Assembly (NCBI RefSeq): GCF_032854445.1 | Contig: NC_088301.1 | Span: forward strand, 45,379,116-45,443,115 | Reading direction: 5' to 3' | DNA: 64,000 nucleotides | Source of the DNA: Liolophura sinensis | Taxonomy: Eukaryota > Mollusca > Polyplacophora > Chitonida > Chitonidae | Shown here: positions 1-13,149 of the stretch, one piece after another | How the letters are laid out: each line of letters begins with the position of its first letter | Numbering within the stretch: the first letter of the stretch is position 1 | Notes under the pieces: generated by a model | Seen by the model: only the letters and a program-made list of their open reading frames with translations | Database searches by the model: none | Told to the model about the DNA's origin: nothing | Program-made: the position numbers and the translations under genes

Positions 1-88
1 ACCAATCTGACAATGCAGGTTGTTGTCGCTAACACCTACTACGTCGGGCCACCCAGTAACCAAGTCTTCCTCGAAACACCCGAAGGAG
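1..88 (+). CDS. Nrg: Gene A exon: end of FN3-3 (partial at window edge)
   Basis: Reads TNLTMQVVVANTYYVGPPSN and ends GGAG|GTGAGG in phase 1. It aligns with the end of gene B exon 20896-21118 (QVVVMNNFYIGPPS), which places it as the last strands of FN3-3. The exon continues to the left of the window. Confidence 0.9.
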
Positions 89-3000
89 GTGAGGGGTCAC
101 TAAACCAAATTGCCATCATTCTTGTAATCATTCAGACACTTGAATATCTCCCACCTCCAAATCAAAGTGAATTGAAAAAAGTAACAAGTGGAACAAAACA
201 GTAAATTCCAAAACTGTATTATCTCAAAGCATGACCATGCCAAACAAGCAAGACGAAGCCTGCCTCTCAGATTGACTTCTAAATTTACAGGCTACTCTAC
301 AGGCCTCAACATGTTGTCCAATTATTGCATTATCAACGGAAAGGTGTTCACAACCTCCACAAATAAATGTAACAAATCTGCATGCAAATATACTTCAGAC
401 ATTAAACATTTGATTACTGAGTATCTGAGAAATGCCAGGACAGTTTGTCATTCTCTGTGCATGCGTTTTATTACAATTGAACTGTCCTCCCATTGCTGGA
501 GATCTCTATTTTCCCAGCTATCCAGTTGGGGACCTTCATTTATCACAACGTGTTCCAACCTTTTCTCCACATTGTCATGTCAGTCAATTGCCATGCCAGT
601 CCATCGGCAAATTTGCAATGAAGATTAGTGTTAGTGAAACTGTATTACTGTACAACTTTATATTAGTGGTTTAGTAAAAACAGAGCTGAGAATTGACTTG
701 TGTCGTTATTATGAGAAAGAAAGGTAAAGGAATCTCAGTTCAGAACTCATGGTTGCTACCCCTACATGTAATGTATGCTAAAACTGGATGAGAATAATGT
801 TTATTGTGAATGGCATGTACCTTGTCCAAAACTTATGATCAATGTACAGTATTTTCATTAGAAGAAACTCATCTGTGAATGAAGTATTTCTGTTTATAAA
901 ATTATGGCAGAGTTTGATCTCAGAATTACTGAGAACATTATTTTAGATACGTGTACATGCATTATCATTGGGACTCAGAGCAAATGCCTAATTTACACAT
1001 TCACTCAAGTTTGTACAGATTGGTGTATGCTCAGTTTCCTCTACCTTCACATCTTACTAGCTTTGTCAAACCATCATGTAAATTAAACACCTATCTGGCT
1101 TGGCTATGTTGATCAAGACAATTCTGCAAAATTCCAGGTGAATTGAGGAGGATGAGTATATCAGTGGGTTAAACCATGTAAATACTTTTTTTATTGTAAC
1201 AGTTAATACGAGTCATACTGAATTTACATCAGTTCATACAGAAGATATGTGTGTTGTTGTGCATTGGACAAATGTTGCATAGCAATAATTGTACTAACTC
1301 TGTTTTAGTGCCAAGTGCTGTCTGTGACCTGAAGGCCAGTGTCAGAGGCTCCAATCATTTCTCTCTCACATGGAACCCTCCTAAGCACAGGAATGGAATT
1401 CTAATTGGATACAACATCACGTTTCAGCAAAGTAAGCATTTTTTTTTTTTTTTAAATATTTTACAGGTATGATCTTGTTATTGTTGCTTTTTTGTAGTAG
1501 ATTAGATAAGTATCTTTTTGATTTAGGGGAAAATTGTTCCTTGTCACATGTGACCTTTATTTCTTCTTGTATTCAAGACAAAAAATCTGAATTCCAAGGT
1601 CGTGATAGGTAGGATAAGTCTCCCAGAATCGTAGTTTAGTATTCGTGCTTCAAGTTCTAATTTATTTTCATTTGCACCTGATGTAGTTGACGATGGAGAA
1701 GTTGGAACGAAGGTGAAGCTAGACGAGCAAATTAATGACCCAGAGCAGCGTTATTACGAGCTTACGACTCTGAAAGCAAATCAGAGTTACCGGGTGTACA
1801 TTTCAGCCAGGACTCGAGCTGGACCAGGAAAGGAATATTACATTGACGTCCGGACAGCAGAAGCTGAAGGTATGCCAAAAAGTTTGATCACACCTGTAGC
1901 ATATACTATATTGACTCTGCAAGTTTATGCTCTGCATTTTACCTGATTCTGAGAATTCCATTCATCTTGCAAAGGTGTTCTTAGGTTTACATGAAAGATA
2001 GGATAATATCCTACTGAAAGAGTTTCAGCACCAAGAGTAAATTTTATGACCGTGGGATTTTATGAGCTGAAGACTAGAAATTTTTTCTCACACTGCCAGG
2101 AAAGGAGAGAAAGGATTGTTTATGTAAGGTCAAGAAGAAAAAATCAGGATCAAAACAAAATTAATGTAAATGGAAACCGTAAAGTGATCACAGCAGTCTG
2201 TCATCTACAAGTCCCGGTTTGTTGGATTTAAAATGTCATTTACTCTGCCACTTTGTAGGCTGACACTCTTTGGGGATAATTTTACATGATGTTACATTGG
2301 CATGTTTTTGATTGGTTTATTTTTTCAGAGCCAGGTGTTCCAAGATTTGAGTTTGTTCAGATAACCAGTGATGGTTTCAATATCTCTTGGGGATTTCGAC
2401 AAGAAAGTGACAAACCAGTTGGTTATCATCACTTTGTCAAGTATAAGAAAATGGGTAAGGAAAACACTTTACTGAAGAAAAATATTTTGACTTTCCCCAT
2501 TGGAAGAACAGGAATTTGTAGTTTGTTTTCAAAGTTGACTTTAAATGCACAGACAAATGAATACAAATTTATTGATGTCCTGTGGCCGTTCATTAATAGA
2601 AACATAACCCTTAAATACTTGATGAGATGTTATGAATTTGGTGTTGATGAAAACAGCATATTATGTGTATGATATTGTAGTGATGTCTTAAGCTGATATC
2701 TGTGATGATCCAAAAGAAGAAAACAAAACCCACCAATGAAACTAAAAAGAAAAGGAAGATATTAGTGTAATAATTGATATATACTGATCAGGGATATGTA
2801 TCGATTGTTGGACATCAATTTTCTTGCAGGTGATTCAGACTGGAAGGTAACCCCAAGACTGTCCGGAAGCCAAACCTGGCAGAATATCTCCGGCCTGGAA
2901 CCTGGCACAATGTATGAGGTACAAGTTGTGGCGTCCAACAGCAAAGGGTTAACACCAAGCCCTATCCAGTACAAGTCAACTACATCAGAAGGACAAGCTT

Positions 3001-5372
3001 GTAAGTTTCCTATCCTGTAGCCTTTTCCCATATTAAAGAGCACCTTTCAGTGCAATGTATGCACACTTTTAATATAATTTTGGAGACAAAACTACATTGG
3101 TGGGATAGTCCAATTTCAGGTCTTTACAAAAAGTATAATTTTTAACAGTCTACACAGCATAATACTTTCAAAATATGCTTGAATAAACACCTAGTAAACA
3201 TTTGAAAATGTTGAGGATTTCAGTACTCATTTTTCCACTGGGAGGAAAAACATGGTTATTCTTAGTCACACTCGGGGAAACAAAATTGATTTGCCTTTGA
3301 TTTGATTTATGCATTTCAATTTCAGGGAGAATTTATCTCAATAAAGCAAAATATACCAACAATACATTTTGTGTTTGGCTCACAAGTGGCATGTGTGATA
3401 GTTATTTCTAATCTCTGTTTTATGTTCCATCTTCAGCTACAAGTGATGTGGCCCAAGCGGCATGGTTTATTGGCATGATGGTGACCCTAGCCATTCTGAT
3501 CCTCATTCTGATCATTGTGTGCATCATCAAGAGAAACAGAGGGGACAAGTACCATGGTAAGCATATACCTTGTAGCAGACATTTATAAATTACACGTAGT
3601 ATTTTAGGAGCAAAACGCTTGTAATATATTAAGGGTATCATTTTCAGAATGTTTAACATTTCAAGGTCTTTAGAATGTTGAACCTGTCATAAATTGAGAT
3701 TCATCCTGTGTATGCAAGAAGTGTGAAATTTATTGCATTGCATAATGTCATTGTTAACAACCTGGAAGCCGGTAAGATAGAGCTGTACAATAAGTGTCTG
3801 AAATCGTGATTTATTTATTTATTTGATTGATGTTTGTTGCATACTCAAGAATATTTGAAATTATGAATATTTGCATGATATATGCTCAGTTGAGGTCATC
3901 TTTCTTAGTCTGAGCTCTTAAGATGAGTGAATGACCAAATACTTTGATCCCTGAAAACACTTACGTTTACTAATACTAAAAAGAACCAAATTATACAAAA
4001 AATAGATTATAGTATCAAAAGAGCATGGTACATATGACCTTACTTGCTTACACTTTATGTGTTTTTTAGTCCAGGAGAAGGAGCGACTTCGAGGTCGTGA
4101 TCCAGAAAATGGGGACCAAGACCATTTCAATGAGTACAGCAGGACAGGGTTAGTATTTGCTCTGAATTCTGCTAAACTTGTTTGTATCACCTGAGCTTCA
4201 GGTAGCAGGGGAGAGGAAGTGCTTTCATCACGGATTGTGCTTTGTGTCATCTGCCAAGAAAGCCTACAAAGCTTGTATTAGTGTAGTATTATGGATTATG
4301 CCTTACGGGTTTATGAAATGTAATTTTTCTTGTAATCTTTAAATGGTTTATGGCGAGTCCTTACATGTAGGAGTACAAGTAAGCTTCTAAGTCTTGTTTT
4401 TAAGGTGCAAAAATGGTTTTAAAGGTAGGGCTTAGTCATTGTTTAGTGAGTGAGCTAGACCAGTGATATGTGCTGGGAACTATAAGCAGAGGGAGGGCTA
4501 AGCCTGTTCTTTTTGTATCGCATTGTTTCATGCTAAAAGTCGCTTTCAGGCAGTATGTTGAATAAGGTTGAATAAAATATGCCAGATGACAAGGTAGCAA
4601 ATATGCCGATAAAAAGCAGGTGATCAAATTATTCATTTTTATCCCCCAGTTAAAATTGACTGATCTCTTGAATACTTACCAAACTTATATTTATACTTAT
4701 ATATTGCTATATATAACAGAGAACCCTACACTATGTTTTGGATGATCTTGGTGAATTTTTCAAGGTCATTGGGGTCACTTGAGTTATATTTTTGAGGCTT
4801 CATTGGGGGTCACATGAGTTATATTTTGTGAGGCTTGTAAACATCGTAAAGTCTTTAAAGTATTTGTTTCCAGATTTAGCTAAGGGTCCTAAAGATAAAG
4901 ATTTCAGAAAATAGTATTGGAAGGGATCTGAGAAATGCAGCACACTATAAAAATACATTTGCTGCCATAAGCCGATCTCCAACTGGCTGCCTGATAATCA
5001 GTGGTGAGGGCTCACAGGTGACCATGGAACATGCCAGTCACCATTTAGCCGGGGAATTTGCATGAACGATCAATTTCAAGATGGATTTAGCTGTATGGAA
5101 GCAAATATACTGCAAGACTCATTTATACCAGAAGTCACTCTTATGATTGTTGATTGTTATTCTTATATAGGGGAGATGATAACAGCCTGGGTAAGAGTCA
5201 TGGCTCACTGACAGGACCAGAGAAACCGCCCATGGAGAGTGACACAGACAGCATGGAAGAGTATGCTGGGGTGGACCCAAGTAAATTTAATGAAGATGGC
5301 TCCTTCATAGGGCAGTATGGAACAAAGTCAAAGTCACAGCCTGCTCAGTCCTCCATGTCAACATTTGTCTAG
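1..5372 (+). CDS. Nrg: Neuroglian/L1CAM-type cell adhesion protein (gene A), 3' part
   Basis: Single-pass adhesion receptor of the L1/neuroglian family, acting at neuronal and epithelial plasma membranes by homophilic and heterophilic binding and linking to the ankyrin-spectrin skeleton. The gene enters from the left edge, so the Ig domains and FN3-1 to FN3-3 lie outside. Exons seen: 1-88, 1309-1431, 1687-1869, 2329-2454, 2830-3000, 3437-3556, 4070-4148, 5171-5372, together 1092 nt in one open frame (363 codons and TAG). Order: end of FN3-3, FN3-4, FN3-5, membrane segment, about 102-residue tail. The tail has a basic juxtamembrane block KRNRGDKYH resembling the KRSKGGKYS block of vertebrate L1, the ankyrin motif in FNEDGSFIGQYG, and a PDZ-type end STFV. 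Exon sizes and phases match the last eight exons of gene B, so A and B are tandem duplicates. The family call is secure; the left edge is simply cut off. Confidence 0.95.
1309..1869 (+). CDS. Nrg: Gene A FN3-4 domain (two exons)
   Basis: Exons 1309-1431 and 1687-1869, both phase 1 at each end. Typical FN3 landmarks are the B-strand Trp in FSLTWNPPKHRNG, GYNITF, and YRVYISARTRAGPG in the F/G strands. The second exon has exactly the length (183 nt) of the matching gene B exon 21859-22041. Confidence 0.9.
1938..2060 (+). repeat. Dispersed repeat R3, truncated copy in a gene A intron
   Basis: Shares blocks such as CCTGATTCTGAGA and GATAATATCCTACTG with copies at 41545-41745 (+), 17741-17965 (-) and 43385-43555 (+). 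No coding capacity and no obvious terminal repeats. Family not recognised. Confidence 0.5.
2329..3000 (+). CDS. Nrg: Gene A FN3-5 domain (two exons)
   Basis: Exons 2329-2454 (126 nt, same as gene B 22255-22380) and 2830-3000. FNISWGFRQ carries the B-strand Trp and YEVQVVASNSKG the F strand. The second exon ends GCT T|GTAAGT. It is 12 nt longer than its gene B partner. Confidence 0.9.
3437..3556 (+). CDS. Nrg: Gene A transmembrane exon
   Basis: One phase-1 exon encodes a short extracellular stalk, a membrane helix of about 23 residues (WFIGMMVTLAILILILIIVC) and the basic stop-transfer and juxtamembrane stretch KRNRGDKYH. In vertebrate L1 the equivalent basic block binds ezrin-type FERM proteins; retention of that role here is inference. 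Confidence 0.93.
3808..3862 (-). repeat. SINE-1 tail fragment
   Basis: ATTTATTTATTTGATTGATG followed by CATACTCAAGAATATTTGAA is the reverse complement of the SINE-1 3' end (sequence ending in CGTAAAACACCAATC and a TAAA-rich tail). Diverged and short. Confidence 0.45.
4070..5372 (+). CDS. Nrg: Gene A cytoplasmic tail with ankyrin motif and PDZ-type end
   Basis: Exons 4070-4148 and 5171-5372. The last exon contains EEYAGVDPSKFNEDGSFIGQ followed by YG, the L1-family ankyrin-binding site, and ends MSTFV before TAG. The intron between them starts GG|GTTAGT, a weak donor also seen at the same place in gene B (GG|GTTAAT). Confidence 0.93.
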
Positions 5373-8197
5373 CAAGGAGGAAGTGGCCAGACTGGAATAT
5401 AGAAATAACAGGGCAGGTTCAATGGTTTAGCAGCCCTAGGAAAGGCTTTCGGTATCCCAAACATGTGATAAGCAAGAAAGTATAGGAAACTTTAAAGTGA
5501 TAACATCAATGTTTACAGGCTTTCAATAGAATTTAATTGAAGTGCACACTATTGACGACTCTGTTACATGATAGTGCTTTGTGTATTGTACCAACTTTGC
5601 AGTTATCAAACAACTTTACATAAGGTGTTAATTGGTAAAATTACACTTGCGGAATCTAGTCACCTTGGGACGGGTCCACATTGTTGTTCCAGTTACATGT
5701 ATGTGATCTGGTGATAGGCCCACATTTCTTTTTCTTTTCTTTTTTTTGGAGTTTTCTTGTAGTGTAAGAACAAAACAAGAATTAGTTGTACATATGTTTT
5801 AATAGGCATTCATAGCACATAACTAACAGTTCAGAGTGTCATGCATGTAAAACTATTCTATACAGGAGATGTTGCTTAAGACATTGTAATTTGTTCCAAA
5901 TACACATCCCATGTGTATATTGGCATCTGTGAAATTACAGATTGAAACTGGAGGAGATCCACACAGAAGCTGGTTATTTGTACATGTGATTAATCTACGA
6001 GTTTGTTCCATTCAGTTTAATGAATGGAGTTTTATTTAAACGTGTGCACGAAAGGCTGTTTAAACCATTTATATGTCATCACCATTCCATTACCCATTCA
6101 CCAGTAGAGGATGCTGAGAGGCCTGTGTTTTACTTGTAGAATTCCAAAAGTAGATTGATCTACTTCCCACAGTACCTACAGTAGTAGTGTTTGTTTCCTC
6201 TCCTGCTTCCATGGGGTTGCCTTTATCTTGTGCTTATTTCATAAATAAGCCTATCAGTCCTAGATCTGTGTCATAAGAGGCCAGTTATATGCTAGTTTGT
6301 TGCTTTTTAATTTGTTACTCAAGGAGTATATGAACAATACCAAACCAGTTAAAATCTCATTGCTTATTCCATTATGTTCACTTGGTTCATTTTAATATAC
6401 ATGTAATTGTTTTTGTGACCTCATTGGATGTGGTAATATTTGGTTGAAAACAGCCTACATACTCGGCCTTTTGTGTTTCCATCAATGTCGATATTTTTTC
6501 ATATTCATTTGTAAATGGGACTTCTTTTGTATTCATCATCACAAACATCACTATATTCTCAAATTGCCATGGCAACACTCATCTTTCATCACAACCATTG
6601 TGTACAATATGTAACCAGTCTCTTTAACTTGTAAGCATAATGCAATTATTTTCAATATAAGCATTTAGTTTTAAAGAAATAATATTGTTAGTGTGTGATG
6701 TTTTCTTTTATTATTTTTTTGAGACATTTATGTCAGATACTACTTTTTATAAAGCATAACTTTTCCTGCTAGTTCTAAATGTAACTGGTTAAATTTTGGT
6801 GTGTTTTTGCAATATCTTACATTTTTTGTTACCTATGTGCTACTTTGTTAGATCTGTATATTTCTGAGCTGTTTGGTTGTATGTGTGAGTTTATTTAAGA
6901 AAGAACTTTTAGAATAACCAGGTTGTGTCTATATGTTTCCTTACTGGGTACAAGACTACTTCTTTAGGACACTGTGCATACTTGGTGCGCAGTAGCTGAA
7001 AGATAAGTTGTTCTTGTTATTTTAAGTTTGTTTTCTGATATTGTTTGTGCAAAGGTATTCTCAGCAAAATTACATTACCGCAAGTGACATCTTTGGGAGC
7101 AAAGCTCATCACTGCCAGCTGAGACCTTTCAACCCCTCTCCTCCAAATGTGTCTGTATATCTCTTTTATACCCTGGGTAGAAATCGTGGTGCAACTTTCA
7201 ACATTCTCCCTTGGGACAAATAGGTACATACATGTAGAACTTCTGTCATGTTGAGGTTGACATATTTGACTGAATAGTTCAATACCTTTGATGTGTATAC
7301 ACATGTAAATGATAAGAGCTGAAGTAGAGCGTGATCATCTGTCAAACTAACAAACTGTGAGAACTATAAAGCTACATAGTATCACTAGTCAAGGGGATAC
7401 CTTGTCCCAAGAATGTAAGCACATGACTCTTTGAAAACCACTATACCGTCTTTTCATTTCATTTGAAGTTGATGAGAACCGCAATATATTGTCAGACTGG
7501 TTTTATTGATGCAATAGATCATGGATGTGCAGTTCTAGGGCATACGTTTTTATCTTTACATGGCATCGTGATATAGAATCATAGATGATGATGGCAAGTT
7601 CATCTCGGATCTATTCAGAAACAAGTGACTGGGTTATGTACAGGTAATTTGTTAGTACATTTCAGAGTTGATTTACTGTTATTTGGCAAGTGGCAAGGAT
7701 ATACTTTCCTGCCATAAGTACCTATTGGTGACTCACTGACACACTTGATGTGATTAATCTCAACAGACTGATGTGAGGATTGTTTGCCATCTGCTCTCTT
7801 TTACTGCACGGTGCACTATGACAACTTCACACTTTTGGTGCCAAATGCTTCGGGTAACCGCATTATTTATAATATATTTTTTCTTTTTGTACACCTTTCT
7901 AGTCATAATCTTGCTCCTATCCTGGCCTGTAAGGTTACTGGATCTACAAGAAGACAGATGAATACAGTTTCCAGAGCCTATTCAAATGATCAAAACAGAT
8001 GTGCAAATAGATCATAATATATACTCTCCCTTATTTATAACTAGTGGTCCAAGTCCTTGGGGTTGGGAACCCTATTGTGATCATTCTGATTATTATTTTT
8101 TCTTATTATTATTATTATGCCTTACATTTAAATCACTATAAACTGAAAACCGTTTGATGTGTGTTTCAAAATCACACTGACTGGTAGTCTATGCTAA

Positions 8198-8202
<5 letters not shown>

Positions 8203-8229
<27 letters not shown>
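8203..8229. repeat. (TA)n microsatellite
   Basis: Uninterrupted TA dinucleotides of about 27 bp within the 3' flank of gene A. Confidence 0.9.
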
Positions 8230-8233
<4 letters not shown>

Positions 8234-10409
8234 CCCCATATTGGATTTTGTGCAAAACCTTGCAGGACTCCACGGCTAGTCATGGTGACAAAAACAACTT
8301 ATTATTTGCAGGTCGTTTTGCCACACATGCATGTATAATTAATGTTACAAGAACAAATGTCATTTTCTCATATAAATTTAGACTTGGTTTTTGGAGTTTT
8401 CCAAACATGCCATTTCACACTGTGAATCTCTTAGATAGTACACTCCCTTGCTAAACACAAAGAGTGCAGCCTAAAATGCAATAACAAACTAAACCTAAAA
8501 TTTAAAGGTTCCCAAACCACTCTTTGTAATTCTTAACCTCAGTATGATAGATAAAGATAATGAAGAGAAGAATACAGTGAGAGAACTATAACAAAAAAAA
8601 AGGGGTGAAATTTGTCCCCTGACTAGCTGTTAAGTCTTTTAAATCTCTTAAAAGTCAGGAACATAACATAACTGCTTTAGTTGAAAGTTATTTTTCTCTG
8701 TGTTATGTGGGGAATAAAGGTTATAGAGTATATATCTTGTGTGAGGCCATTAACCTATAAATCATGCTTTTGTTGTCACTTCTTATCAATGATTATTATA
8801 AAATGGCGCTTTCACCCATACAATGACAGGACCAACACTTCAGAGGTGAAGGAGAGGTGGGTTTACACTGGGTAGTAGCGAGCCATATAGCATGTGGGTA
8901 TTCTGGCCCGCACCATTCATGGTGTGTGGTGGAATGTTTTTTATGGTTGTTTGTCCTCCACCATGGTATGCCTTTCAAGATTTCATCAGCGTAAACTGAT
9001 CACTACACATATTCCGACGGTCAAGTCAGGAATTCATGACGTGGTTCGTTTCATCTACATGTACATGTGCATTAGGAGACAAGTAGTAATGTTTCACCTT
9101 CGAGTGTGTCGTGAATTTTTGACTGGCCTGAGGATACCACGTCCGTGTAGAGCTGTAGAAGTAGGTAGAACCATTCGTGATATCAGTGTATGTGTCACAA
9201 CCCATGGTTGGCTGGACAAGAGCGTTTTGTACAGTATAATATATGCGAAGATTGACAACATATTTGTATGTATATACAAGGAATTATTATTCATTTATAT
9301 TAGACTTTGCAACTTCATTGTGGATATTGCTTTTGTGGTAAAAACAGTCAATATATATAAAGAGGTATGTGTAGTTCAAATGGTTTGTTTGCATTGTGTT
9401 ATGAAAAATAATCTATGTCTGCAAAAGTCACTTCGGGTGAAGTATGGGTGAAAGACCCAGTGCCATATCCATATTGGCCATATTGTCCATTAAATGCAGT
9501 TTAACATGCAATGTCTTAAGACAAGACATTTTTTGTTTATATGACAAATGTCATCCTTGTACACAAGATTACCCTTGAACATCACCTTTTTTTTTCTCAA
9601 TAATTATGACTAGTTCATGAACGTAGCAAGGGGCCTTTGTAGAACATGTCTGTATAGTGTATGTAGTTTAGCCTCACTAGAAAACGTTCATCTGTTTCGT
9701 ATGATGTCAACCATATATGACTGACCTGAATGTAGTAAGTATATATACAGTTGTGTTAATTAGATGTGATTAGAAGTTAGTGTAGATAAAGTCTAAAAAG
9801 TCAATCAATATTGCAAAATGCTGTGAAAAATATAAGTAAAAACTGACCAAAAAAAAAATTACAAAAAAAAAAAGTGATTGCTTAATGATGACATGTTGAG
9901 TATTGCAAGGAATCTTAATTATTCCATATGTAACACTATTGAATCCGCCTATGAGTGTTGTGAATAAATGAAACCAGTATATGTATGAGTGGAGGATTTA
10001 TATGTATCCTCTTCTCCCTGGAGTACAATGAAAATTTTAACCTGCAGTTGCCCTTTTGAACAAGTGTTTCATTGTCAGCTTTGAATAGATCAACTGTAAC
10101 CATTCAAATCCATACAATGTAACAAAAAAAATATATGCTGATGGTCTTAGATAGTAAAGCTTCTTTTCAACGTACATGCATGTGATTGCTTCCTTTAATT
10201 ACTGTGCAAGTTGCCAAAGTAAAAATTGATCAGACTGGTATAGATATTGTATTGGTAAATTTTACGTTGACTTTACTGTTGTTGTGCAGTAGAAATTTAA
10301 TTTTGATTTCTCTGTTGGCAGTGTGATTGTAATTTGATTATTTCTTTTTTTTTTTTTTTCTTTTTTTTTCCATCATTTTGGTACCATGACTTCATTCTTC
10401 TTTTGACTG

Positions 10410-10415
10410 AATAAA
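10410..10415 (+). terminator. Candidate poly(A) signal of gene A
   Basis: AATAAA followed within 15 bp by GCGGTGTTTATC and a T/GT-rich tract, the usual layout of an animal cleavage site. Another AATAAA lies near 9963. Transcript data are needed to choose between them. Confidence 0.4.
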
Positions 10416-11317
10416 GCGGTGTTTATCTTTTCATATATTTTTTTGTTGTTTATTCTACCATATTTATATTGTATGTATTAAAAATCAACATTGCATGTAC
10501 TGAGTACTTTTGGAATTATTCACACGAATGTACACTTGCTAAATTGAGCAAATGTGCCTTGTGATAAGATGCTCCCAAATCCTGGGCCAGTGACATGTTA
10601 TTTTCTAGATTCCCCCTCATTTCTTGTGGGGCTTTTATTTTAAGCAATCAGCAGCACTATTAATCCTGTTTGCCAAATTATGTCTGTATGTCACATGTAT
10701 TATAGTTCAGCAGTAACTTACGCAAAGCTGGTTGGTGTACTCCAGTTTCCCATATCACAATGTGACTTCATCTGTATGTATAGTGATTTGCGTAATACTA
10801 TGACAATTGACAGCAGCCAAACTGATAAACTTATTAAAATGGCTGGCCATGAAGCAAAATAATGTAATATGTATTTACAAAGTGACACAGATTTATGAAC
10901 ATTAAAACGAACTCTAGTTAACTGGTCTGACTATCCAGACGTTTTCAATGTGGAGTGGTTGTCAAAACAATGAATAAGTTCAAAGCTCTGCTTAAGACAC
11001 CATTTGGTGCCTGTCAATAGTTCAAGCATTTTTTTTCCAATGTCCCCCATGTCCAGAAGTTTTCAAACTTAAACTGGATAAAGCTCTGCAAGATAGGTCC
11101 AATTATGAAGCACATCGTCGATTTTGGTTTTCTTAAACTTGTGCAACACAGAAGGGTTAAGAAAACATATCTGATACTAGTATGTTAAAACTTACAAACC
11201 ATTTATGTATTCGACTGTTTGTGGTTGATGGGTGGTTATCAGGGGGCAGGGGGGGCTAAGTAAGTTTTAATACAATGTTTACAAAAGGGCAAATAAAGGT
11301 GTTTTGGTACATGATGA

Positions 11318-11430
11318 TTGATTGATAGATTGGTGTTTAATGCTTCACCCAAGAAGTCTCCAGTGAAGAGAGAAATCATGAGACATGGGTGCAATTTCTT
11401 CCTTTAGACAATGTGTGCTCACAGCAGCCT
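11318..11430 (-). repeat. SINE-1-like fragment, diverged
   Basis: TTGATTGATAGATTGGTGTT followed by TAATGCTTCACCC resembles the reversed SINE-1 tail (GATTGGTGTTTTACGCC). The remaining similarity is weak. Confidence 0.35.
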
Positions 11431-11796
11431 TACCAAACCACTTTGCACACTGATCATGTGACCTAAATTGCTGCAAAAGAAGAGCATAAATTGACTTTTT
11501 GCCATTACATAATTGAGGAAAAAAAATGTCTGTACCTTACGACACAGTTATATGAATTCATTAATATACATGGCCATAGTTTGAAAAGAAAACAGGCCTA
11601 TTTTGTTCTGTTACATGTAGTTGACTTGAAGCCTTAATTAGTACGTCTATACATGTTAATTCAGTCAGTGATGATTAAAATACTCTGTATAAATGTAAAT
11701 GAAAAGAATGATGAGAATAAATTTAATATTCCTTTTATGCGAACATTTATAAACTATAAGTGAGAATAACAATCTTATTTTTACCTTAAAAACACT

Positions 11797-11955
11797 GGTA
11801 TGTGGGAAGGTCTGTCAGCAACCTGCAGATGGTCGTGGGTTTCCCCCAGGCTCTGCCCGGTTTCCACCCACCATAATGCTGACCGCAGTCGTATTAGTGA
11901 AATATCATTGAGTACGGCGTAAAACACCAATCAAAAAAATAAATAAATAAATAAA
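11797..11955 (+). mobile_element. SINE-1, 3' two-thirds
   Basis: Contains the conserved core GTGGGAAGGTCTGTCAGCAA, then TCGTGGGTTTCCCCC, CCACCATAATGCTGACCGC, and the end GTACGGCGTAAAACACCAAT with an AAATAAATAAATAAA tail. The tRNA-like head is missing. Other copies in the window: 23903-24094, 32565-32917, 37337-37495, 39501-39596, 46730-46930. Confidence 0.8.
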
Positions 11956-12239
11956 AACACTATAGGAAAACGGGTCATTATTGTTAGTTCGACTCAAAGT
12001 AAAAACAGTAGACTACAAATGCAGATAATCATACTGTATATAAGCATAAGGCCTCCATAGCACGAGGCCTTCGTGTATTTCCGGTTCCACGGGCTATAAG
12101 ATATAAACTTTAGTGGTTTCTATCTAGCCGTACATAAGTTACCCCTACCGATACATTATCTATACGTGATTTATATGCGTAAATCCGGGTCCGGTTTGTC
12201 AGTGATACTCGATTGGCACAAACTGTCAGCTGATGCAGA

Positions 12240-12374
12240 GACGCATTTACAGTGTGTTGCCTGTGCAAGCAGATTGTACAGGTGAGTTTTACCTGAAGAG
12301 GGCGCTGTCCCATGACCTGTTTTGAAAAGGCAAGTAGAGATTGTCGCCATTTTGTGTGCGGCGACTGAAAACAG
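12240..12374 (+). promoter_or_regulatory. Candidate promoter-proximal non-coding first exon of gene B
   Basis: A locally G+C-richer, CpG-containing stretch ending AAAACAG|GTGAGA, a good donor at 12375. It holds GTCGCCATTTTG (12343-12354), a YY1-type element usually found just downstream of start sites. GTCGCC and GGCGAC (12359-12364) can pair around it. A second possible donor is GTACAG|GTGAGT near 12280 and a third is CTCCAG|GTGAGT near 12594. The start site itself cannot be fixed by reading. Confidence 0.4.
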
Positions 12375-12943
12375 GTGAGATTTTCTTCCTCCTAACAACA
12401 TTTATGGTCGTCTGTTTTGCCGCCCACTGTTGTAGATTGTTCAGTTCTCTTTTCTTGAAATTATTGTTTCTTTCTGCTACTGCGAATGGCGCAATCTCAC
12501 CTTGTCACTGACCTAGTCTACCTGCGCGGCGTCCTTTCATGACTCATGCTTGGTATTCAGGTTAAACATTTCGATTGAAAACTTTGGTTTCTCCAGGTGA
12601 GTTTATAACATTAGTTTGTGATGTTAAAAGTTATCTTGAGATGTGTATTGGATTAAGATATATCTGATAAATAGGAGATAATCGAGGTAGTCGCGAGCTA
12701 TTCGGTGTAGTTCAAAATAGGGTATGCAGAACTAACACACAAGGTAAGCCTATGTACAGTGTATGCTGTAAAAACCTGAGCTTGTTCGTTCTGCCAGTGC
12801 AAACAATATGGAATTAACCTGAAATGTACACCATCTGTTATTGCCTCCTAACATTTTGTTTTACTTTAAAGTTTGATGCTAAGAGAGTTGATATACTCTT
12901 TTACCTTTTTGACATTTATCAAGATCATAGAAAATAGTGTGTT

Positions 12944-12945
<2 letters not shown>

Positions 12946-12975
<30 letters not shown>
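12946..12975. repeat. (TA)n microsatellite
   Basis: About 15 TA repeats. The ORF reading through it (many YI pairs) is an artefact of the repeat. Confidence 0.9.
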
Positions 12976-12979
<4 letters not shown>

Positions 12980-13149
12980 GTACTTTCTTATGCCAAATAC
13001 TCGTAAACACTATCATCTCTTTGGCCAGGTGAAAGTATTCAAATATTACGTTGAACTTGTATCACTTGTATTCCGCCAGTGTGGTGGGCATATATGTATA
13101 CATGTAAATTACATTTGGGAAAGTTTGTCTGTAACTTGCTAAGGTCAGT

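Larger units (their letters stand above)
5373..10435 (+). other. Long 3' flank of gene A, probable 3' UTR
   Basis: No convincing coding exon in about 5 kb of AT-rich sequence. The first AATAAA with a good GT/T-rich downstream context that I see is at 10410-10415, so a 5-kb 3' UTR is possible, as is usual for neuronal adhesion genes. Contains a (TA)n run, ATT repeats near 8094-8118 and many poly-T tracts. A 185-codon open frame at 8894-9451 lies here and is judged spurious. Confidence 0.4.
10436..12240. other. Spacer between genes A and B
   Basis: AT-rich, no supported exon. Contains SINE-1 fragments at 11318-11430 (-) and 11797-11955 (+) and a G-rich patch near 11240-11258. Nothing else recognised. 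Confidence 0.5.

Noticed and set aside
188..628. 146-codon open frame
   Set aside because: Within the intron of gene A between the FN3-3 and FN3-4 exons; no protein-like composition or splice signals.
8894..9451. 185-codon open frame on the + strand, the longest in the window
   Set aside because: Lies in the AT-rich 3' flank of gene A. The translation is Cys/Ile/Val-rich without domain signals or splice context. Treated as chance.
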